Shown one piece after another: positions 55,197 to 63,883 of a DNA stretch of 64,000 nucleotides. The translations under genes were made by a program, and so were the position numbers. The notes beneath the pieces are model-generated. The model was not told the DNA's origin and did not search any database. It saw only the letters and a program-made list of their open reading frames with translations. The stretch's first letter is position 1; the number at the start of each line of letters is the position of its first letter. The stretch comes from Elioraea rosea. Its GTDB lineage: Bacteria; Pseudomonadota; Alphaproteobacteria; Acetobacterales; Acetobacteraceae. The stretch lies in NCBI RefSeq assembly GCF_007644105.1, contig NZ_VFAC01000011.1, forward strand, positions 1 to 64,000. The letters run 5' to 3'.

Positions 55197-56200
55197 TGCC
55201 CATGAGGCTCCTTCCGGCGTGGTTGCGTGCAAGTCCACGCCTGTGGTCGGGCGTCGCTTTGCTCGGCCTCGTTCCGCTGATAACGCGCGATGCGTATGTG
55301 CTGCAGGTCCTCAGCCTGGCGATGATCTGGGCGATATTTGCTTCGAGTTGGAATCTCGCCGTCGGCTATGCAGGGCTCAAGACATTCGGGCACCAGGCCT
55401 TCTTCGGCATCGGTGCCTACGTCTCGGCGCTGTCGGCGATGCATGGTGGCCTCTCGCCATGGGTGACGATGTGGTTCGGCGCGGTGGCGGCTGCCGTGGT
55501 CGGGGCGCTCGTCTGCTTGCCGCTGCTCCGTATCCGCTCATTGCCGCACCTGGCCATCGTCACGCTGGCCTTCGCCGAGATCGTGCGAATCCTCTGCTCG
55601 AACCTAGTGGACCTCACGCGTGGCGAGCTCGGCCTCGCCGGCATCCCGCCTTTCACGCCATTGTCGGTTCCGGGCCTGGGGCTCGTCTCGTTCGGGCCAG
55701 CCGACCGCGCCTCGACCTTCGTGCTCATCTGGAGCTGCCTCGCTGCCAGCCTCGCTTTCCTCGGCTGGCTCGTCCGCTCGAGGACCGGCCTGATCATCCA
55801 AGCGATCCGCGATTCGCAAGTCGCAGCCGAGAGCCTGGGCGTAAGCCTCACCCGCTACAAGCTTTTCACGCTGACGATCAGCGCCTTCCTCGCGGGCGCG
55901 GTTGGTGCTGTCTACGCTCATTTCGTGCTCGTGTTGACACCGACGTCGGCGCTCGGCATCGCGCTGATGGTCCAGATGACGGCGATCACGCTCGTCGGCG
56001 GCATCGGGACCCTGCAAGGCCCCCTGATCGGCTCCCTCGTCCTCACTGTTTCGGCCGAGGGGCTGCGGATGGCAGGCGACCATCGGATGCTCGCGTTCGG
56101 TGTCCTGATCGTCCTCGTCGTCCTGTTCGCGCCACGTGGCCTTGCGCGGCTGGACCTCCTCTTCGGCCGCCCGAGCCAAGCCGCTGGTGCTGCCCGATGA
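55196..56200 (+). CDS. livM: HAAT ABC transporter permease (LivM-type)
   Basis: The 334-residue permease has NLAVGYAGLKTFGHQAFFGI near residue 55, the loop AIRDSQVAAESLGVSLTRYK and VGGIGTLQGPLIGSLVL, as in LivM. ATG 55196 sits on the livH stop, and an ATG six bases later is equally possible. The following amidohydrolase gene begins 23 bases downstream, so transporter and enzyme are cotranscribed. Confidence 0.93.
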   Translation: MPMRLLPAWLRASPRLWSGVALLGLVPLITRDAYVLQVLSLAMIWAIFASSWNLAVGYAGLKTFGHQAFFGIGAYVSALSAMHGGLSPWVTMWFGAVAAAVVGALVCLPLLRIRSLPHLAIVTLAFAEIVRILCSNLVDLTRGELGLAGIPPFTPLSVPGLGLVSFGPADRASTFVLIWSCLAASLAFLGWLVRSRTGLIIQAIRDSQVAAESLGVSLTRYKLFTLTISAFLAGAVGAVYAHFVLVLTPTSALGIALMVQMTAITLVGGIGTLQGPLIGSLVLTVSAEGLRMAGDHRMLAFGVLIVLVVLFAPRGLARLDLLFGRPSQAAGAAR

Positions 56201-56222
56201 GGTGTTCGAAGGAGGCATCCTC

Positions 56223-57593
56223 GTGATACAAGTGCATGGCCTGCGGGCCAAATGGGTTCTCGCCCACGACGGCCGGCAGCCGGCAATCCTTGATGACGCG
56301 ACGGTCGTCATCGACGGTAGCACCATCGCTGCCATTCTCTCGCCGGATCAGCCACAGCCCCCGCTCATGCGGGATCTCGGCGAGTCGCTGCTGATGCCCG
56401 GCCTCATCAACGCGCACAGCCATTGCGTGAGCGGGCCGCTCTTCCGCGGCGTGATGGAGGACAGGCAGTACGAGAGCCAGGGCCAGCTGATCGACCGCGT
56501 GATGATCCCCCTCGGAGAGATCGTCACCGAACTCTGCGACGAGGACGATATCCGAAAGATCGCGGCACTCGGGCAACTTGAAGTGCTGAAGTCAGGAACC
56601 ACAATGATCATCGACATGCCGCGCGCAGGCCATGACGGATTCGGCCTCGCGGTACGTGAGATCGGGCTGCGCGCCTACGTCCACCCATTCCTCGCCTCGC
56701 CGACGGGAGCATCATGGGCGTGGAACGACGGCGCAGACTCCGGCGTCGAGCACGTGCTTGCGACGTTCCATCGGTGGCATGCTCGTTTCGACCAGGGCAG
56801 TTCCGGCCGCGTTCGTGTCGGCCTTGGGCCTTTGGCGCCGAACCACTGCACGCCATCATTGCTGCGTGGCATCGCCCGCACTCGTGATGCCATGAACGCG
56901 GCCGTGACGGTGCATCTCGCCCAAAGTCCTGAGGAGATCGCGCTCATCACCGATCGCTTCGGCATGTCGTCGGTCGTGTATCTCGACCGGCTCGGACTGC
57001 TTCAGCCCGGGCTGATTGCCGCACACTGTGTCTTCGCATCCCCCGAAGATCTTCGCCTCATGGCCGCACGCGGCGTGGCCGTTGCGCATTGTCCGCTCGC
57101 ATACGCGAGGCTCGGCACGCTTGCTGCGCGCAGCCGCTTTACCGCCGAGGGCGTCACGGCGCTGATCGGAACAGATGCGCATGCGCACGACCTGTTGGCC
57201 GACGTTCGGCTGGCATCGATAAACAGCAAGTACGACAGCAAGCGGCAAGGAGCAGCCAACGCGTGGGAGCTGATCACTGCAGTCACCGAGGGGGCTGCAG
57301 AGGTGATCGGCCGCGATGATCTAGGCAGAATCGCACCCGGCGCGCAGGCTGACCTCGTCGCTTATCGTCTCGATGGCGCACACGTGCAGCCGGTGCATGA
57401 TCCAGTGACGACTCTTGTCTGGAACGGCAGCGGGCGGGATACTGGCTTCGTGATGGTTGCTGGCGAGGTGCTCGTCGAGGACGGCCGGTTCACGCGCTTC
57501 CGTGAGCAAGACATCATTGCCGCAGGCAGCGCGACTATTGGCCGCGCCTGGGCGCGTGCAGTTGAGCGGAACATCATCGAGCGACGCCGCTGA
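56223..57593 (+). CDS. Second amidohydrolase, chlorohydrolase-like
   Basis: The 456-residue protein has INAHSHC (HxH), HLAQSPEE, AAHCVF and GTDAHAHD, so four metal and fold positions are kept. The Glu that normally follows the His of the third strand (HxxE) is Gln here. The C-terminal FVMVAGEVLVEDGRFTRF resembles the matching end of the first amidohydrolase, so the two are paralogues. The start is GTG 56223 with GGAGG upstream. It is coupled to the ABC importer. It may act on a related heterocycle or on the product of the first enzyme. Confidence 0.87.
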   Translation: MIQVHGLRAKWVLAHDGRQPAILDDATVVIDGSTIAAILSPDQPQPPLMRDLGESLLMPGLINAHSHCVSGPLFRGVMEDRQYESQGQLIDRVMIPLGEIVTELCDEDDIRKIAALGQLEVLKSGTTMIIDMPRAGHDGFGLAVREIGLRAYVHPFLASPTGASWAWNDGADSGVEHVLATFHRWHARFDQGSSGRVRVGLGPLAPNHCTPSLLRGIARTRDAMNAAVTVHLAQSPEEIALITDRFGMSSVVYLDRLGLLQPGLIAAHCVFASPEDLRLMAARGVAVAHCPLAYARLGTLAARSRFTAEGVTALIGTDAHAHDLLADVRLASINSKYDSKRQGAANAWELITAVTEGAAEVIGRDDLGRIAPGAQADLVAYRLDGAHVQPVHDPVTTLVWNGSGRDTGFVMVAGEVLVEDGRFTRFREQDIIAAGSATIGRAWARAVERNIIERRR

Positions 57594-58267
57594 GAGGGCC
57601 CCGAACGCCTTCGGCTCGTCACGCCCGGTTCAGGTTGGTCGGAGCCTCTGCCGAGCCCGTCGTGTGTCCCTCGAGGTGCCGGAGGGGTACGATCGAGCCC
57701 CAGTCAAGATCGCGAGGCTAGGGGCATCGCGTTCGCGCCCCACGCAGGCGGCGGCTACTGCGCCTTTCGGAGAGACATCGCAAGCTTGCGCTCGCCGTTA
57801 TGCCGCCGATAGGTCAGCCCCTCCGGGTCGCCCAGACGCCCACCTGATGATGCAATGGACTGATCGTGACACTTGACCGTCGCCCCTTTGGTTGGTCCGG
57901 GACATGTGTTCGTTCGGACCAACGGCGGAGGAGGGAGGATCATGCGACGAAGATGACTTCACCCTCGACCAACACGACAGTGGAACTCGGCTCCCTGGGA
58001 CCGGGTGGGTGGGTGACACCGGTTTCGCGCTTCTCCCACTTGGCCACGGTCTTCGGATTGATCCTGTAGCGTTTCGCTGAGGCCCTAAGACTGGGTTGAC
58101 TATGCTCAACGCTCGACTGACCGCTGCCGTCGTGCGGGCGCTCCGACGAAGAATTTAGCCCCCAACGCGTCCTTTGGTGCTGCGGAAAAGAACGCACCAT
58201 AAAACCCTAGAAGCACCCACCTGTAGTGATACTGGTACGCGTCTGGCAAGAAATGACGTCAACTGAC
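57594..58267. other. Gap of 674 bp after the amidohydrolase
   Basis: Apart from a transposase fragment no gene is supported. The stretch separates the + strand catabolic operon from the 3' end of a minus-strand Bug receptor gene. No strong terminator was found. Confidence 0.45.
57943..58110 (-). pseudogene. IS481-type transposase fragment
   Basis: The codons read SLRASAKRYRINPKTVAKWE followed by KRETGVTHPPGPREPSSTVV, which matches the N-terminal HTH and linker of IS481-family transposases. No catalytic DDE core follows and the frame ends after EGEVIFVA. It is a leftover of an insertion sequence. Confidence 0.72.
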
Positions 58268-59242
58268 CTAATTTGCTTTGATCCCTCGCTCTCTGATAAG
58301 CCTGCCCCATGCGTCCATCTCGCTGTCCATGAAGCGGCGGAGCTCTTCAGGTGTGCCGCCGACGGGTTGAATGCTGAGTTCTGCAAACTTCTCGCGCACG
58401 GCCGGAGCCTGCAGCGCTGTTCCGAATGCCTCGTTCAGCTTCATCGTCGCCGCATCCGGTGTTGCCGCCGGCACGACGAGGGCCGACCAGGCGACCGCTC
58501 CGTAGCCAGGGACACCTGACTCAGCGATTGTCGGCACATTCGGCATCGCGGTCGAGCGGCTCTGCGAACTGACGCCGAGTGCCCTCAGGCGGCCGCCTTG
58601 GATGTGCGGCAGCGCCTCCGGCACGCTGACGATCATTGAGTCTACGCGACCTGCGATGATGTCTGGCAGCGCTGCAGTCGAACCTCTGTATGGCACGTGC
58701 TCGATGCGCACGTCGGCTAGGGCCTTGAACATTTCGCCTGCGAGATGCGATGCCGAGCCTACGCCAGAGGAGGCCATGGTGAGTTGTCCCGGCTTCGAGC
58801 GTGCCAGCGCCAGGAACTCCTGGACGGATGTGGCCTGGATGCTCTGACCGATGACCAGGACGTTTGGGACGATACCCGCCATGATGACAGGACGGATGTC
58901 GGTCCGCGGATCCCAGCCGAGATTGTCGATCAGGAAGACGTTGGACGCGCAGCCGAGCGTGCACATCAGGATCGTGTGGCCGTCGGGCGTCGCACGTGCG
59001 CCTGCCTGCATCCCGATGTTGCCGCCGGCACCGGTGCGGTTCTCCACTTGAACCGGTTGCCCCAGCTGCGGCGAGGCATGCTCGGCAAGCAGTCGCGCAA
59101 CGATGTCCGGAGCGCCTCCCGGAGCGAACGGCACGATGATGCGAAGCGGCTGCGTTGGGAATGGCGCGGTCTGCGCCACCACGTCTCCTGACGAGTACGC
59201 AACGAGGCTGACTGCGAGGGCAGCCATCATGACGTGTCGCAT
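58268..59242 (-). CDS. Bug-type TTT receptor
   Basis: The 324-residue receptor has a leader (MMAALAVSLVAYSSGDVVAQ), FPTQPLRIIVPFAPGGAPDI, VENRTGAGGNIGMQAG and the C-terminal PVGGTPEELRRFMDSE of Bug proteins. The start at 59242 has AAGGAG upstream on the minus strand. Its gene runs divergently from an M20-like and DUF1445 gene pair with only about 50 bases between the starts, so both share a promoter region. Confidence 0.9.
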   Translation of the reverse strand: MRHVMMAALAVSLVAYSSGDVVAQTAPFPTQPLRIIVPFAPGGAPDIVARLLAEHASPQLGQPVQVENRTGAGGNIGMQAGARATPDGHTILMCTLGCASNVFLIDNLGWDPRTDIRPVIMAGIVPNVLVIGQSIQATSVQEFLALARSKPGQLTMASSGVGSASHLAGEMFKALADVRIEHVPYRGSTAALPDIIAGRVDSMIVSVPEALPHIQGGRLRALGVSSQSRSTAMPNVPTIAESGVPGYGAVAWSALVVPAATPDAATMKLNEAFGTALQAPAVREKFAELSIQPVGGTPEELRRFMDSEMDAWGRLIRERGIKAN

Positions 59243-59293
59243 AGGAGATCTCCTTGCCCAGTGCTCCCGGCCGCTCTTCACAAGGCGGCTCGG

Positions 59294-60586
59294 ATGACTG
59301 AACATCCCGTTTCGATGTCGGTCAAGGGGACGAAGATGGATCAAGCTGCAATGTCTGCACGGGCGCGCGACGCCATCGACCAGGACGCGATGGTTGCGCT
59401 CCTTCGGCAGATGATTGCGATCCCGAGCCAGCACTTCGAGGAAGCGAAGGTCGGTGCGTTCATGGCTGAGCGCATGCACGAGGCCGGCTTCTCGGTGACG
59501 GAGATGGACGTCCATCATCCGCTGCAGGAGGGGCGCTTGACGCGCCAGTCAATCGGTCTGCTGAAGGGAACAGGTGGCGGGCCGACGGTGATGATCAACG
59601 GCCACCTCGACGTGAACGTGCTGATGCCGGGATGGACGGTCGATCCGCACAGCGCGCATTACGAGGACGGGTGGATCTGGGGGCTTGGCGCGCAGGACGA
59701 CAAAGGCGGCCTCGCTGCCGCGTTCGAGGCGATCCTCGCCATCCAACGCGCTGGCGTTCCGCTCAAGGGGGACGTGCTGTTCTGTCCCGTCGCTGCGCAC
59801 AAGGTCGGCGGAACGGGAACGCGGACCCTCGTGAAGAACGGTGTGAAGGCCGACTACTGCATCAATCTCGAGCACTCGGCGAACACGATCGGATCCGTCA
59901 TCGTGGGCTCGGTCCGCGTCAGGCTGCGTACCAAGACGCCAGGCCTGTTCTTCCGCTTCACCGAGGAGGCGCGGGCAGGGTACTTCAACCCGCTCGAGCA
60001 GCATGCCCTCCTGATCGGCGCCTTCGGCCCGAGCTTGACGCCGCTGCCGCACAATGGCTGGGCGCGCCACAGGCCGCACCCGCAACTTCCTGGCTTCCCC
60101 ATGATCCGCTACGACGCCGTCTCCAAGGACCACTACGGCACCTCGTCTGACCTCATCTTCCAGATCAGGACCGTGCCCGGAATGACGCTGCAGGGGGTCA
60201 TCGAGGATGTCACTGCGGTGGTCGAGCGCCTGAAGGCTCAGCACCCGGCGCTTGACTGCGAGATCATCATCCCCGCCAACGGTGCGAACGATCCGTTCTA
60301 CATGGAACCGACCGCGCTGGAGGACGATCACCCGCTGGTCGCTGCGATGATCCACGGCTACCGCCACGCGACGGGCAAGGAGCCCCAGGTCGGCGGTGTC
60401 GAGCGAATCGGCAATTTCGGGGACGGCAACGTGCTGCAGGCGGCTGGCATTCCGTCCGTGCAGTTCGGGCCAGGTGACATCAAGCGATATCCCGAATGGC
60501 CCGCACCGGACGAGCGTGTCCATGTCACGGAGCTCATGACGACGTCGCGGACCGTGGCGCACGCGATCGTCGAGCTGTGCGGATGA
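59294..60586 (+). CDS. M20-family-like protein with altered active site
   Basis: The 430-residue protein has the M20 fold: NGHLDVN (HxD), GAQDDKGG (bridging Asp) and CINLEHS (Glu). The canonical Glu-Glu pair is missing and reads AAHKVGG (His169, Lys170). The C-terminal metal His is also absent, as WPAPDERV stands where HxxDERV is usual. It is therefore either a non-hydrolytic relative or uses a different metal arrangement. Start candidates are 59294 (AAGGCGG upstream) and 59336. It overlaps the DUF1445 gene by four bases and is divergent from a Bug receptor gene. Confidence 0.8.
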   Translation: MTEHPVSMSVKGTKMDQAAMSARARDAIDQDAMVALLRQMIAIPSQHFEEAKVGAFMAERMHEAGFSVTEMDVHHPLQEGRLTRQSIGLLKGTGGGPTVMINGHLDVNVLMPGWTVDPHSAHYEDGWIWGLGAQDDKGGLAAAFEAILAIQRAGVPLKGDVLFCPVAAHKVGGTGTRTLVKNGVKADYCINLEHSANTIGSVIVGSVRVRLRTKTPGLFFRFTEEARAGYFNPLEQHALLIGAFGPSLTPLPHNGWARHRPHPQLPGFPMIRYDAVSKDHYGTSSDLIFQIRTVPGMTLQGVIEDVTAVVERLKAQHPALDCEIIIPANGANDPFYMEPTALEDDHPLVAAMIHGYRHATGKEPQVGGVERIGNFGDGNVLQAAGIPSVQFGPGDIKRYPEWPAPDERVHVTELMTTSRTVAHAIVELCG

Positions 60587-61407
60587 GCGTGGCCGATCTT
60601 CCGACCCTGCAGCGCGAGGCGCTCGCGCACGCCGCGCCTGCAGCCGTGCGGGCCGCCATCAGGGAGCGCCGCTGGACAGGCAATACCAAGCGGCTTGCGC
60701 TCGGCTACCACCAGGCGAATGTCACGATCCTGCCCGAGCGCTACGCGTTCGACTTCATGCGCTTCTGCCATCGCAACCCCCGCTCGCTGCCGCTTCTCGA
60801 CGTCACCGACCCCGGCTATCCGCACCCCACGCTGGCTGCGCCGGAGGCCGATCTCCGCACGGACATTCCTGCCTTCTGCGTCTATCGCGACGGGCAGCTG
60901 GTCGAACGGGTGAGCGACCTGCGCCCCCTATGGCGCGACGACCACGTTGCCTTCCTGACCGGCTGCAACCTGTCGATCGACCAGGTGCTGCTTGAGGCAG
61001 GGATCCGCTTTCCCCATCTCGTGCGCGAGGATGCCTTTCCAGCGCAGTACCGCTCGAGCCTTCCGGCGCGCGAGGCGGGTGTATTCCGCGGGCCGGTTGT
61101 GCTGAGCTACCGGCCCGTTCCGGAGGCGCAGCTGCTTCGCGTGATAGAGCTGACGTCGCGGTTTCCGCTGTGTCATGGCGGGCCGGTACACGTTGGCGAC
61201 CCCGGCCGCGTCGGTATCGCCGATCTCGCAGAGATCGACTGGGGCCGCAAGCCGGAGCCTTCGCCTGGGACGGTTCCTGCCTTCTGGGCCTGTGGCATCA
61301 CCGCTCAGGCGGCCGCGCTCGCCAGCGCGATCCCTGAGATGATCACGCATGCCCCAGGCCACATGTTCGTGACGGATCTTCCGGTCTCTGACCGGACGTT
61401 CGGCTAG
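60583..61407 (+). CDS. DUF1445 (YcsI-like) putative hydro-lyase
   Basis: The 274-residue protein has the DUF1445 hallmarks: GYHQANVTILP near residue 42, FCHRNPRSLPLLDV, FLTGCNLSIDQVLLEAGI near residue 125 and PEMITHAPGHMFVTDLP near the end. Members include YcsI, and the human D-glutamate cyclase carries a related domain, so a lyase or cyclase acting on a D- or dicarboxylic amino acid is plausible. Its ATG overlaps the M20-like gene's stop. It lies between two Bug receptors, so it may process an imported acid. Confidence 0.85.
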   Translation: MSVADLPTLQREALAHAAPAAVRAAIRERRWTGNTKRLALGYHQANVTILPERYAFDFMRFCHRNPRSLPLLDVTDPGYPHPTLAAPEADLRTDIPAFCVYRDGQLVERVSDLRPLWRDDHVAFLTGCNLSIDQVLLEAGIRFPHLVREDAFPAQYRSSLPAREAGVFRGPVVLSYRPVPEAQLLRVIELTSRFPLCHGGPVHVGDPGRVGIADLAEIDWGRKPEPSPGTVPAFWACGITAQAAALASAIPEMITHAPGHMFVTDLPVSDRTFG

Positions 61408-61473
61408 GCCACGACACGTCCTGCCGCACGGGTGGCAGGCCGATGGGTGCCTCTGATGGGAGGAGTAGAGACG

Positions 61474-62460
61474 ATGAACCGAAGGATGCTTGCCGCAGGG
61501 CTCGCAGCGCTGACGACCGCGTGGCTCGTGCCGATGCCGAGCCAAGCGCAGGCGCAGTCGACTTGGCCCGATCGGCCAGTGCGGCTCGTGCTGCCCTTTG
61601 CGGCGGGGGGGGCGGCGGATGTCGTCATCCGCATCGTTGGCGCGGCGGTCGCCGAACGGGTCGGACAGAACATGGTGGTCGAGAACCGCACGGGTGGCAG
61701 CGGAAACATCGGGACGGAGGTTGTCGCTCGCGCAGGGCCGGACGGATACACGTTCCTCGTCGGCTCTCCGGGCACGCTCGCCATCAACCCCCACATGTTC
61801 CAGCGGCTGCCCTATGACGTTCGGCGCGACTTCATCGCCGTGTCGCACGTCGCGAGTTTTCCGCAGGTCCTCGTCGTGCATCCCGGTGTGCCGGCCAAGA
61901 CCATCGAGGAGTTCATCGCGCTTGCGAAGCGCGAACCCGGGAAGCTGAACTACGGGTCGAGCGGGAATGCCTCGACCGGTCACCTGATCACCGAGATGTT
62001 CCGGAGCCAGGCCGGGATCCAGCTTGAACATGTACCGTTCCGCGGTGGCGGACCTGCGGCGCAGGCGCTCGTTGCCGGTACCGTGCAGATGGTGATCGAT
62101 GGCCTTCCCACCTGGCTCAGCTACATGGGCGGTGACCAGATCAGAATCCTCGGCGTCACCTCCGGCCAGCGCTGGCCAGGACTGCCCGACGTTCCTGCGA
62201 TCGGCGAGAAAGCCGTGCCCGGGTTCGATCTTGGATCGTGGGTCGTACTCGCCGCGCCGACAGGCACGCCACAGGCCGTGCTCGAGCGCTTCGCCTCGGA
62301 GATCGACGTAGCCCTGAAGCGCGATGACGTGCGCCAGCGCCTCGCGCAGGCCGGAGCGCTCCCGGCCGGCGGAACGCCGGCGGAAGCGCAGGCGTTTCAC
62401 ATGCGCGAGCTAGAGAAGTGGAAGCGTGTTGTCGAAGTCTCAGGCGCAACGATCAACTAA
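61474..62460 (+). CDS. Bug-type TTT receptor
   Basis: The 328-residue receptor has a Sec leader, WPDRPVRLVLPFAAGGAADV, VENRTGGSGNIGTEVVARAG, and NYGSSGNASTGHLITEMF. GGAGGAG stands seven bases before the ATG. No TctA or TctB gene is adjacent, so this receptor, like the one at 58268, depends on permeases encoded elsewhere. It is probably cotranscribed with the M20-like and DUF1445 genes. Confidence 0.9.
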   Translation: MNRRMLAAGLAALTTAWLVPMPSQAQAQSTWPDRPVRLVLPFAAGGAADVVIRIVGAAVAERVGQNMVVENRTGGSGNIGTEVVARAGPDGYTFLVGSPGTLAINPHMFQRLPYDVRRDFIAVSHVASFPQVLVVHPGVPAKTIEEFIALAKREPGKLNYGSSGNASTGHLITEMFRSQAGIQLEHVPFRGGGPAAQALVAGTVQMVIDGLPTWLSYMGGDQIRILGVTSGQRWPGLPDVPAIGEKAVPGFDLGSWVVLAAPTGTPQAVLERFASEIDVALKRDDVRQRLAQAGALPAGGTPAEAQAFHMRELEKWKRVVEVSGATIN

Positions 62461-62492
62461 GTTTGCTAGGCCTCCTTCACTTTTCTTGCGCG

Positions 62493-62816
62493 CTAGATCG
62501 CTGCCAACACGGCCTCCGGATGTGCCCTTGCGGCACTGATGAGCGCCCGCGCGACGGGATCGTTGGGCGCGATGCTTTGCTGCACCATGACCCGGTCGGC
62601 GAGCGCGGAGCGGTTGGCGGGATCGAACACGAGCGCGACGATCGCCTCCCAGACGCCCGCTGTGTTGAGGCGCTCGGGCAAGAGGGAGAGCGGAACGAGC
62701 GCGTCGGGCGGCGGTGGGGGCTCGGCAGATGGCTCCATGGCTACGGCAGCGGCGACCGGCGCGTCGCGCACTGTGTCGTCTGCCACAGCCTCCGTCGCGA
62801 GTGGCGTTCTGTGCAT
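62493..62816 (-). CDS. Small module protein of unknown function
   Basis: The 107-residue product has an Ala/Pro-rich N-terminal half and a helical C-terminal half: DALVPLSLLPERLNTAGVWE, ALVFDPANRSALADRVMVQQ, ALISAARAHPEAVLAAI. The degenerate copy at 32425-32802 shows that it belongs to the DUF3489 module and points away from that gene. No domain is recognised. The ATG at 62816 was chosen because homologous sequence begins near it; the frame stays open further upstream. Confidence 0.6.
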   Translation of the reverse strand: MHRTPLATEAVADDTVRDAPVAAAVAMEPSAEPPPPPDALVPLSLLPERLNTAGVWEAIVALVFDPANRSALADRVMVQQSIAPNDPVARALISAARAHPEAVLAAI

Positions 62817-63019
62817 GCCGCTGCGCACGAGGACCGAGCGCCGCTCCGGGTCATCCCAGCGGCGGACGATGCCGCAGTGTCGAGATCTGACGGCACCAGG
62901 ATGATGGATCACACTCGGATCGTTGTCCTGCGACCATCGCAATGTCCTTGCTCGCTTTTTCGCTTCGCTTCGGCGCTGCACCGAGTGACGTGGGGGAAGT
63001 GTAGAGGACGGATAGAGCG

Positions 63020-63262
63020 ATGCGGGCTGATCGGGCGGAGAGGGTGGCGGCGAACCAGCAGCGCAGCCTGGAGGCGTTTCTCACAGCTCAGGCCGAGTTC
63101 GATGCGCTGGTTGCCGAGTTGCAGGCAACAAGCGCTGATCATTTCGGCGCCCACCCGGAGGCGGTGCTATGGGGCAATTCGGCGAACCTGGCCGGCAGGA
63201 CCCGGCGCCTTCGCGACGCGACCGACGCCTACCACCGGCGCGGAGAATTCGCGCCCGGCTGA
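63020..63262 (+). CDS. 80-residue module protein
   Basis: The small soluble protein MRADRAERVAANQQRSLEAF, followed by LTAQAEFDALVAELQATSAD and HFGAHPEAVLWGN, looks like a helical hairpin of about 80 residues. It lies upstream of the second copy of the DUF3489 leader hairpins and in the same orientation. No homologue is visible at the first copy. I cannot assign a function. A weak GAGG precedes the ATG. Confidence 0.6.
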   Translation: MRADRAERVAANQQRSLEAFLTAQAEFDALVAELQATSADHFGAHPEAVLWGNSANLAGRTRRLRDATDAYHRRGEFAPG

Positions 63263-63381
63263 GCCAGGCGCCCGCACGCCTCGCGCGTTGCCCCGTGACG
63301 GGGGCTTGGGCTCGTAGGGGCCCGGCGGTCAGGCTCCGTGACCCGGAGACCCGGCGATGACCCCTGTCCGATACCCACCTG
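63262..63381 (+). repeat. Second copy of the DUF3489 leader and start
   Basis: This segment aligns with 33030-33158, including all three leader hairpins and the first codons of the DUF3489 gene (ATG at 63357, then CTGTCCGATACCCACCT). The match stops at about 63381 and the sequence becomes the antisense strand of the nuclease gene, so the DUF3489 body and resolvase are missing. The second hairpin keeps pairing through a G-U pair. Confidence 0.75.
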
Positions 63382-63832
63382 AGGTGGACTCGAGCTCTCG
63401 AGCCCAACGCAAGACATCCTGATAGGAGCCGTTGATCTTGAACGAGCTCCTCGCAGTAGCGACCGCAAATTGGCGCCTTTCGTGCGATAGATCGACCGTC
63501 TGGAAGGCCTTCGCGATCTGACCCACAACGTCCTTGAATACGGAGTCTGCTGGGGCAAACGTAATGGTACGCTTAGCCTGCACCTCCGAGTCTGCTGCGT
63601 CACCGGCAGGGGTTACGCCGTGGACAATCACGTCGTCTAAGGGATGCCCCTCACCGGCACGCTGCAGTTCAACGCGTTCAATGGTGATGCCTGGAAGCCC
63701 CCGCGGATCCGCCTCCGCAAGCATCGTCAGCAGGTAGTGAGCGGCAACTTCGGCCTCGAAGCGTGCACCAGCTGGACCCGTCGCGGCGGGGCTTACACCG
63801 GTCGGCCCGGCAGCTGGCGTACTATTCGTCAT
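63375..63832 (-). pseudogene. N-terminal fragment of a nuclease-domain protein
   Basis: The product starts MTNSTPAAGPTGVSPAATGP and then reads GARFEAEVAAHYLLTMLAEA, GHPLDDVIVHG, DSEVQAKRTITFAPAD and WARELES. The Asp followed by QxK pattern fits a PD-(D/E)XK-type nuclease domain of the DUF4297/Cap4 kind, which is often the first domain of large STAND or NACHT-type defence proteins. The frame ends where the second DUF3489 module flank begins, so the ATPase and sensor parts are lost. It is at best a stub. Confidence 0.7.
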
Positions 63833-63883
63833 GTGACGCCAACGATTGTCGAACGTTCCGTAAACATCACGACCTATAACCTC

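Noticed and set aside
54396-55238. A long Asp/Glu/His-rich open frame opposite livH
   Set aside because: It is an antisense shadow of a membrane protein gene and shows no domain.
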